Source of the DNA: Ganoderma boninense
Lineage: Eukaryota > Basidiomycota > Agaricomycetes > Polyporales > Polyporaceae
Direction of reading: 5' to 3'
Length of the DNA stretch: 64,000 nucleotides
NCBI GenBank assembly: GCA_002900995.3
Contig: CM035312.1
Span: 1 to 64,000 of the forward strand
Position numbers and translations under genes: made by a program. The first letter of the stretch is position 1. Each line of letters begins with the position of its first letter. The notes under the pieces were generated by a model. The model searched no databases and was not told the origin of the DNA. It worked only from the letters and a program-made list of their open reading frames with translations. Below are positions 56,569-64,000 of this stretch, one piece after another.

Positions 56569-59385
56569 GTCAAGAGGTCGACGAGAGCGGCTAGCAGCAG
56601 CGCAGAGGCGAGAAGGGAAGAGGCCGAAGGGGGTGCAGGAAAGGGAAGGATATACGCGGGCAGCGGAGGGCAAGACTCGTTCAGGCAAAGGCTTGGATCA
56701 TCCACCCGTGGCCCATCGCGACTCGGGTCGTCGCCCGCTCTCAAGCGGCTCCCCGGCAACTAGGCACCCGGCGCCTATTCCCTTCCAATCCCATCCCCGC
56801 CTCATCCGAGCGGCCACCGTTTCGAATCCTGACCCCGCCCTCCGTTTCATCTTTCTTCCCGCTACATCTCGCTTTGAAGTCCCTTTTTTTCCACAACCCG
56901 AGTCGTCCGTCGTCCCCCCCCTCAGCTCCCCACAAGTTTACCATATCTCCTGCTTCCCTTCCTCTCCGACCCCGCCCGAGTCGCAGGTAGGCACATGTAA
57001 CTTAGGCACCGAGATAAGCAAAGGGATGCTGTAAGTAAGGACCCAAGGCCCCGCGCTAGGGTTGTTGACCTGCCTACGGTGACAGTTGGTGACACACCAG
57101 GGTCGACGAGGATCATCAGCTCTCGATCGCGCGGCCCCGCGGAATCTCGATCGTGGACGAGAGCAAGATCCTTGTGTCGCGAAACATTCCTCGTCGCTTT
57201 CCGAAGCAGTAAGTACGTTCCGATCGGCCCTTTGGTTACAGCAAGTGTCGTTTGATAAGAACAACCCCTCTTATTCAGGAACGACCCAGGCAAACGCAGG
57301 AAGTAAGTACTTACACTGCTACGTCGGGGCCCGCGACCGTGAGCCGGCGAGTCGCAACACCACTCCGAAGTTCCCTGTGCCCAAGGGCCCGCACTACCGC
57401 ACTGGATAACAATGACACTCGCTCTGTTCATCGCCTTCGACCGCCCTCAATACGATCGACACTTGCAAAGGAAAGGTAAAAAAGACGACTTCGCGCGCCG
57501 GACAAGTTCCAGGACGGCGGACGCAACTTGACGAGCTTCCAAGCTGGCCAATCCGCCGGCTGCATGACCATCATAATCAGCCCAGGGCCGCACGCGACCA
57601 CATCGATATCGACGTTCTACATAAGTACACGCCTGGCCGCGCAAACGACCACCGTTTCCCCAGACCGCGTAAGCAAGTATTAATTACTTCCGGTTATCTG
57701 TCCCCGACATGGCCGGCTAGCAGTACTAGTGCAGCGTAGTGACTTGCAAGTACGGCGTGCACTTTCCACCAGGAACTGGCATGCCAGCGTGGTCGAGGGT
57801 GTGGACTGGGTGTGGTTCTGACTCGACTATACGTATCACAGGACTTTGCTACGCACCGCAGCGCGCGATAGTGATAGCAGTGGCACCAAGTGCACAAGTA
57901 GCCGTCGGAACTTGCAGACGAACAGGAGAACGAGATACACTCGGAGTTTCTGCGCACCTCGGTGTTCATCGTTCATCGTTCTGTCGTCATCAGCTCAAGT
58001 CTGCATCCCACAGAGTCCAAGACCAAACCTGCTTTTTACGCGAGATGGTGGTGTCGAAGTGCAAGTCCACATATGCATGAACGTATGAACGATTGCCGGG
58101 AAACATGCGGAAACAGCGGCCTGTCCCGCACGTCGCACGTCGGGCTCAGCCACCATCCTAAGCCTGAGTACATCCCGCCACCCGGCACCACCACCGAAGT
58201 CGTCCTGCGCTTTAGCTTAGACTTCGTAAGGCTGATTTCCAGAGCGGCAACTGTAAAACGCGTGCGATCGACAGCCTAGGTCTTCAATGGTGGCAACAGC
58301 AACATTGGTCGATCTGGGCAAACTCGAAGTCCGCCGCGTGCCTCGCGGCCGAGCGAGGAAGGCTCGATCGCCGGCAGGCCCTGCGGCCCCAAGCATCTAA
58401 GTATTCGAATTATTTTTCCCTTGATCGCACGCGGTAATATTTCTGTTGGCTGGTCCTTGTTTAGCACTGCATGCGACATGGGCAAGGTCACAGTAGCGCC
58501 GAGGTTAACTCGTCAACGCGTCCATTTGTGGCTGTACATGAAGGATCCGAGGTGCAATCCTGTTCCAGGAATGTCGCTGGCAGCCGTCGACGCTGACGGT
58601 ACGGTTGTTTACCGTTTACCGCTGCCTGCTAGACTTTCGAACTTGTCTTAGTCCCTGTCTCCAGCACTCGTGACAAATTTTCGCGGAAGATCCGAATCCC
58701 CGCTGCATCTCAGCGGCTGAGATCCATGGTCACAATGCGAGCCCCTCTCTGTCCTACTGGTACTTACGTACGTAGTGCGACCGGACCGCGCGTACATGCT
58801 TAAAAGCTTGAACCTTGAAGTCTGACTGACGATGTAGATCGGAAGAAGTTGTCCCGGCACGCCCAGGCCCCGCATACTTTTTCTTATACTATCCGAGTCT
58901 CGGCATTTTTGTGGGCCTCCCCGATTACGCGCGGGGTCCATGTCAATGCAAGACAAGGTTTGGGTCCACTCACGTCGAGAGGTTCACGGGAGAAGGATCT
59001 CCGAGAATTTTGACACAGTTTCAAGCGAACCAATACACTGAACACCGTTTCAGTCGCTAAATGTTGAATGGACAATACAAACCACTGCACAGCCACGGTG
59101 GGCCAGCTGAGCACGCATACGGGAGATGTACTTCGGGTTGCGAGCGTTCACCGAATCCGATAAAATTAACAGAAGCTTCATCCGTAGACAAGTCATTGGG
59201 AGACAGGACCAGATAGCGTATCCGTATACGGCGATCGCGAACAGCGGTAATATATACAACGACCGACGGCGGCAGGAGCAGCGCACCGACGCCTGCCAAG
59301 CGGGGGGATATCAAAGTCGATTGCAGCGACGTCGATGGCGAAGAGGCCGGTGAGTGGAGCAGCACGTCGCGCAATCGGCCCCCGT
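56569..59385. other. 2.8-kb gene-free stretch
   Basis: Between the G-alpha start and the VPS74 stop, both minus strand. Many short frames occur on both strands, none with a family motif, clean splicing or long clean frame. A lineage-specific or non-coding transcript cannot be excluded. Confidence 0.5.
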
Positions 59386-61106
59386 CTACAGTAACGAGTC
59401 GAGTTTTGAGAGAACCTCGAGCACGCCCGCCACGAGCTCGAAGCACAGATCCTCCTCCGCCCCGCTCCCCTGCATCTCCTTCTTCGCCTCCTGCACGAGC
59501 CCCAGCACGACCTCGCGCGAGCTCACGCCCGCGCTCCCCATCCCGATCCGCGACGCCTCCCGCCGCCGGCTGCCCGGGCCGCTCCTGCTGGCCCCCGAGC
59601 TGCTGCCGAACGGCCAGCTGGCGAACTCGGCGAGGATGTCGTCGCAGCGCTGGAACGCGGCCTCGCGGTCCTCGTACGTGAGGCGGCCGAAGGCGTTGTC
59701 GAGCACGCTCGCGGCGTACGCGGCGCAGACGAGGCAGACCGCGCGCATCGCGCGGCACTGCGTGCCCTCCTTGCCGAGCGCGGCGGCGGGCACGGCGGCG
59801 GTGGTGGACGTGAGGAGCGCGACGACGCGCGCGACGATGCCCTCCTTGGTGCGCACGTCCGCCACCGGGTGCGTCGCCATGTCGAAGAGCAGGAAGTTGC
59901 GCTTCTCCGTGCGCAGGACGCCCTTGTCCACGAGCCCCTTGGCGAGCCGCTCCCGCACCTGCTTGAGCTGGAAGCCGATCTTCATGACGTTCCACGTCTC
60001 GCCTGGCGGGATTGGGATCCCGGGTGGGTGGCGTTTGGGGTGCGCGCGGGGACAGAGGAGGGTGGGAAGGAGGGGGGGTGAAGGGCGCGAATCAGTCTTG
60101 GTCGCGTGCGCACCTCCGCGCAAGAGGGGATACCCGGATGCTCGGCGGTGGAGGGAGAGTGAGGACTCACCGCTCAAGAGGTCTATCCAACTGTTCACCG
60201 CCATGCGCTCCGTCGCCTCCTGGCCCTTCATCATCCGCAGCGCCTCATCGAGGATGGTCTCTCCTGTTTGTCGGTCGTCGAGCACCTCGACGAGGCGTTC
60301 GGCGAGCGGGAGATGTCGTCGATTTGGGTCCTTGACGAGCGCGATTCGGCGGCGGAGTGCGAGCTCGATCAGGATGCACCCGCGGAGTGCATACGAGATG
60401 TTGTCGTTCCAGAACGAAAGGTATCCCTAGAATAACGGGGTCGGTTCGCGGTGAGTTTCCCATGCGAGACGCAGCAGCTCCACAGCATAGTGCTGCAAGG
60501 CTGACCGAAACGGAAGAGGGAGACGAAGCGAGATGGCCGAGGAGCCTGGGAGGTGAAGAGGTGGGATGCTGGCCCGTTTTATCTGTGCGCGCGAGGAGGC
60601 CCCACGCTCTCGCCGCTCTCGTGAGATGATAGAAGAAGATATTAGGCCGCTCAAGCTGCACGGTGCTAGCGCTTCGCGCGCTGGAGTCGAGTGAGGCTCG
60701 GACAGGATGACGGTTGCGACTAGAACGGTCATTCGTGGGAGCCATGGAACCCAGGGCACTCAGGGATGGCGTGGGTAGAGTCGTACTGTAGGACAGGGCT
60801 CACCTGTTTATCCTTGAGGCCAAGAAGGAGAACCTCCTCCATGATCGTGAGCCGTGGAGGCTTGCCCCCTAGCCGGGCATCCTCATCTTCGCGTTCGAGG
60901 TCTCGTGGGTCATAGGCGATCTTGCTGCCGCCTTCGAAGGCAGAGCCGGCGTGGAGGGTTGGTGAATGGAGCGACTCGCTACGGGAGACAGATCCGCCGC
61001 CGTTTGGGGCGGTGCCGTTGAATCCCCAAGAGTTGTCGACATCGTCGTCGAGGGCTGAAGTGGAAGCAGCAACTCGGCGACGCGACAGACCAGCAGCAGA
61101 GCTCAT
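59386..61106 (-). CDS. VPS74: VPS74 / GOLPH3 Golgi PI4P-binding protein
   Basis: Binds PI4P at the Golgi and retains glycosyltransferases there. Exons 60804-61106, 60171-60426 and 59386-60002 close in phase to 391 residues. After a disordered Ser/Gly-rich start (MSSAAGLSRRRVAAS) comes the GPP34 fold: RLTIMEEVLLLGLKDKQ, GYLSFWNDNISYALRGC (with the Trp and Arg that contact PI4P in the family), ILDEALRMMKG, SGETWNVMKIGFQLKQVRER (the second Arg pair), and the hydrophobic hairpin VVALLTSTTAAVP. The C-terminal half has a Ser/Arg-rich insertion (SSSGASRSGPGSRRREAS). The 377-nt first intron is long. It is divergent from the F-box gene. Confidence 0.93.
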
Positions 61107-61501
61107 TGCATGAAACAGATCGGAGGGCGGGGACGGCGGGAGGGAGGTTGGAGGCAACTTGGGACAGCGAGCTCAGCCTTGCGCTGTGCCCCGGCTGCGG
61201 GCACCGGCCAAGCCGCCGGCACAGACGCCCATACTTGATACATGCGCAGATGACGGCCGTCTCTTCGACGCTCGTCATCGTCTTTCTCCTCCCCCTCGTC
61301 GTTCTCGACAGCGAGTTCAAGTAGCCATACGGTCAGCTTGTCTTGTATGTATCTCCACCATCGTGAGCGCCCTTGACTTATGCCATTGTGTCCTGGCGAC
61401 TGTTGTGGCATGCTCATCCTGCATGGCGCCACAGTCACACAGTGCTCGGTACTCGGCCGTGGCGACTCTGGCCGATTTCTTAGGGTCATTCGGGCCATCT
61501 C
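61107..61501. promoter_or_regulatory. Bidirectional promoter region, VPS74 / F-box gene
   Basis: 395 bp between divergent start codons. No individual site is recognised. Confidence 0.4.
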
Positions 61502-63088
61502 ATGGGCAACTCTGTACGCCACGCGACCCATCATGCTTCTAGCACCAGCATTACCCGCATATATCCACCCCCAATAGAGCTGCTCCCCGTCGAGATCCTC
61601 AGCCACATCTTCCGCCTTCTCTGGCTCGAGACCGCGCCTCATCCCAGGCTTGATATCGACTCCTGGCCTCGCTACCACCCAATTCACTCCTCCATCATAT
61701 ACATCACCCATGTATGTCGCAGATGGCGCGAGATTGCCCTGGACACTCCCCTCCTCTGGAGTCGGATCGACGATACCCTCGCGGACCGCATGCTGGCTTT
61801 CCTTCAGCGGTCTCGATCGGCACCCGTCTCCTTGTCCACTTATCTCGCGCTTCCCCACCAGGGCACTGCTGGAACAGTCGTCGCCACAGTACTTGAGTCC
61901 TGCAGGGATCGTCTTCGCCGTCTCGACGTCAGGCTGCACGCGTACGATATTTTCACACACTCCCGCATCAATTTCGCCGCCCCCAACCTAGAGTGTCTCA
62001 CCATCCAATGCGAGTTGTACGATGGAATCGAGACGATTCAATATCCATTGTTATTGCAGGGACAGACAGCCTCGTTGAAGGCACTCGCTCTGCTCCACAT
62101 CCGCCACTGGCTCCCCGCAAACCATTTTCCGAGCCTCGTCCATCTCAACATCTCATACTTCTTCATGGAGGAGCTTCCGCTCCCTATGCTCTCGCACCTT
62201 CTCGCCGATTGCCCTCGTCTTGAGACTCTGCATATTGGCGAAGTATGGAGCTATCCCCTCCTCGACTTGGATCTCACGCCGCCCATGCAAAAAGTACATA
62301 TGCCCTATCTACGCAGTATCTCCACCTGTTGTACCACGCTCCAGGCCGCGTCTCACGTACTTTCTAGTCTCGAACTACCCTCCAAGACCCGGATCCGAAT
62401 CCACAACGCACCCGTCAGTGCACACACCACTGCAGACGACAATCGTCTCGCATCCCTCGCCTTCATGCAGCCTCTCACCCGCATCGAGGTTGCCGCTAAC
62501 AACTCCACTCTCTACCTAGTCGCCGAAGGAGAAGGTGCAGGCATCTGGATCCAGGCAAAATGGGAGGGGGGATCGCCCAGTGTCTGGCCCGCATGGCTCC
62601 GCCAGCTGCCCGAAACGGTCCCGCTCGCCTCCGTCAGCACCTTCCACGTCTCGCTTGCGGACTGGAGCGTCCTGCCGGGGCTCCTCAGCTGCATGCCCAG
62701 CCTCTCGACCCTCGGGGCCATGACGCTCCCAGACGACCTTACTCACGCTCCCATGATGTCCGCGCTCCAGGCCGCGGACCCGTGCCAGCGGCCCCCCGGT
62801 TGCCCAGGCCTCTCGATGCTCAGCATCCAGTGCAGCACGACGCCGGACGCTGGTTGCGTCGTCGCCCTGATGCCCCGGGATGCTCGGCGATTGTCGCGGC
62901 TTGTTTTGGACTTTCCGGGCGCCTCCTTCCCCGAGCCATTACGCGGGAAGGTCGACGAGATTGAGTTCGGCTGCGGAGGCGTCTGCGCATGGGCGAAGAG
63001 GAGCGGGTGGGACGTCGAGAATGAGTATTGGCGGCTTCCGGAGGAGGACGAACCGCGTTGTGTGCTCCCGTGGACTGCTTCTGCGTAG
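61502..63088 (+). CDS. F-box protein with leucine-rich-type repeats
   Basis: Probable substrate receptor of an SCF ubiquitin ligase. A single exon of 528 residues from MGNSVRHATHHAS. The F-box is near residues 22-75: IELLPVEILSHIFRLLW, then ITHVCRRWREIALDTPLLWS, the pattern common in agaricomycete F-box families. Downstream, irregular leucine-rich segments (LKALALLHI, LVHLNISYF, RLETLHIGEVW, LSMLSIQC) suggest a solenoid that recognises the target. Agaricomycetes carry large expansions of such genes, so the target is not predictable. No signal peptide or membrane segment. Confidence 0.85.
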   Translation: MGNSVRHATHHASSTSITRIYPPPIELLPVEILSHIFRLLWLETAPHPRLDIDSWPRYHPIHSSIIYITHVCRRWREIALDTPLLWSRIDDTLADRMLAFLQRSRSAPVSLSTYLALPHQGTAGTVVATVLESCRDRLRRLDVRLHAYDIFTHSRINFAAPNLECLTIQCELYDGIETIQYPLLLQGQTASLKALALLHIRHWLPANHFPSLVHLNISYFFMEELPLPMLSHLLADCPRLETLHIGEVWSYPLLDLDLTPPMQKVHMPYLRSISTCCTTLQAASHVLSSLELPSKTRIRIHNAPVSAHTTADDNRLASLAFMQPLTRIEVAANNSTLYLVAEGEGAGIWIQAKWEGGSPSVWPAWLRQLPETVPLASVSTFHVSLADWSVLPGLLSCMPSLSTLGAMTLPDDLTHAPMMSALQAADPCQRPPGCPGLSMLSIQCSTTPDAGCVVALMPRDARRLSRLVLDFPGASFPEPLRGKVDEIEFGCGGVCAWAKRSGWDVENEYWRLPEEDEPRCVLPWTASA

Positions 63089-64000
63089 CGAGACCCACAC
63101 GGTGAGTTCGTTTTCAGGTTGTGGCGAGACTAGCGGTTAGCCCGTCCAAGTAGTCTGCGGAGTATGTCCTCGAGACGTTGCTGACCCTTCTTTGTGTAGA
63201 TCCCATTGTGGGTAGAGCTGGCTTCAATACGGGCTCGTGATCGTTGGTCGATCATGTGCGAGGGATGCGAGACTCTACGAATGCATAGTGCCAATGCAAC
63301 AGTTGCATCCATTGAGAGAATGCTGCCCTGCGGATCCGCGGATTCCTCAGGTTTAAATGTGCAACCCTATGTCGGGAGGTGAGCACTGATCGGAACCTCC
63401 CGGTTAGCACGCGAAGCTCGCGTGTGCCTATTGAATCGTAAGCGACGCTGACGTCCTCGGGGTGTTTAATAAATAGACCGCGGAGAACTCGTGCGCTCCA
63501 GCAAAAGTCCTTCACAGGCACGACAGCCCGTCGGAAAGCGGGTGAGTAATCTGTGTAATCGTGTCGTACACTTCGCGGGCTGATCGGGTCTATCAGCCCA
63601 GCACGGGCGTGACAGTGGGGCACTGGAGATTTCCGTGTGTCGCGGGTGCGGGGCGCAGTCTGCGTACAAGCAGCCCGATTCGGCGAGTGGATCGCGGACG
63701 TGAAAGGTTCGTGTTTGCGCACCGTCAACCTCATTTCCGTTAAAGTTGCCGCGCTCTGGCCAACACGTGTCCCACGCCCGCTCTACTGCCTTCCTGTTTC
63801 TCATGAACACCGAGCTTCTATCGTATTGGGGTGCCTTCTTCGACGTTTCGGAAGCGGTACTGTCTCTTGAAGGTGTGGCCTTCCCAGGGCCCCGAGCATT
63901 CACGACGAATCTGTCCTTCGCCGCGTGAAGATGGATGTGTGGACTGGGGAACGACGTCATTGCGTCGGCGATGGTGGAAGAAACCCAGAAGTTGCCAGTT
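63089..64000. other. Right-edge stretch, nothing firm
   Basis: A minus-strand frame (63466-63960) with alternative splicing possibilities to 63252 exists, but I recognise no motif and cannot fix a start. It could be the 3' part of a gene that begins outside the window. Confidence 0.35.

Noticed and set aside
1..64000. tRNA or rRNA genes
   Set aside because: No convincing B-box with matching acceptor stems was seen; candidates such as the TTTCGAATCC at about 56,818 lack a cloverleaf.

Overview
The window looks like nuclear DNA of a GC-rich agaricomycete (basidiomycete) fungus, probably Polyporales-like. Genes are dense, most introns are about 50-75 nt with GT..AG ends, and the recognisable genes are ordinary fungal nuclear genes: separase, thymidylate synthase, CBP3, VPS74, a G-alpha subunit, a GT69 capsule-type glycosyltransferase and a P1B copper ATPase. 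The species assignment is inference only. No rRNA or tRNA gene was recognised.

The window falls into two halves. Positions 1 to about 31.5 kb are accessory. The first 11 kb carry three large or medium genes on the minus strand that I do not recognise as a whole. One runs off the left edge. Another contains a ParB/sulfiredoxin-like segment with a GNHR motif. Head-to-head with that ParB-like gene is a plus-strand gene with an RPA2/Stn1-like OB fold (11.6-13.5 kb). Next come three tandem paralogues (14.0-15.6, 17.5-21.6 and 22.7-23.8 kb) of a family I cannot name; they share a DPLFER motif, a TG.PFG.F.S C-terminal motif and one phase-1 intron in the same place. The middle paralogue is split by a 2.66-kb foldback element with 1,052-bp, almost identical inverted arms. 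From 24 to 29.8 kb there is no convincing gene. That stretch holds a degenerate telomere-like hexamer array, a TGCGACA satellite, hairpin minisatellites and transposon-like relics. A broken Vip1/PPIP5K kinase fragment lies at 30.3-30.9 kb.

A heptamer, TGCGACA (either strand), is about ten times commoner by eye in the first 25 kb than in the rest of the window. It is absent from the foldback insert. Together with the orphan genes, this makes the left 25 kb the best candidate here for an undescribed element or lineage-specific gene system.

Positions 31.6-63.1 kb are core genome. In order: copper P-type ATPase (+), divergent Hsp70 (+), GT69 glycosyltransferase (-), CBP3 (-), thymidylate synthase (-), separase (+, divergent from thymidylate synthase), a 320-bp TA-flanked MITE, an atypical G-alpha subunit (-), about 2.8 kb with nothing recognised, VPS74 (-), and an F-box protein (+, divergent from VPS74). 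I see no operon-like functional grouping among these, only some shared bidirectional promoters. Gene models were assembled by eye from reading frames and splice signals. Exon coordinates are given where the phase closed exactly.
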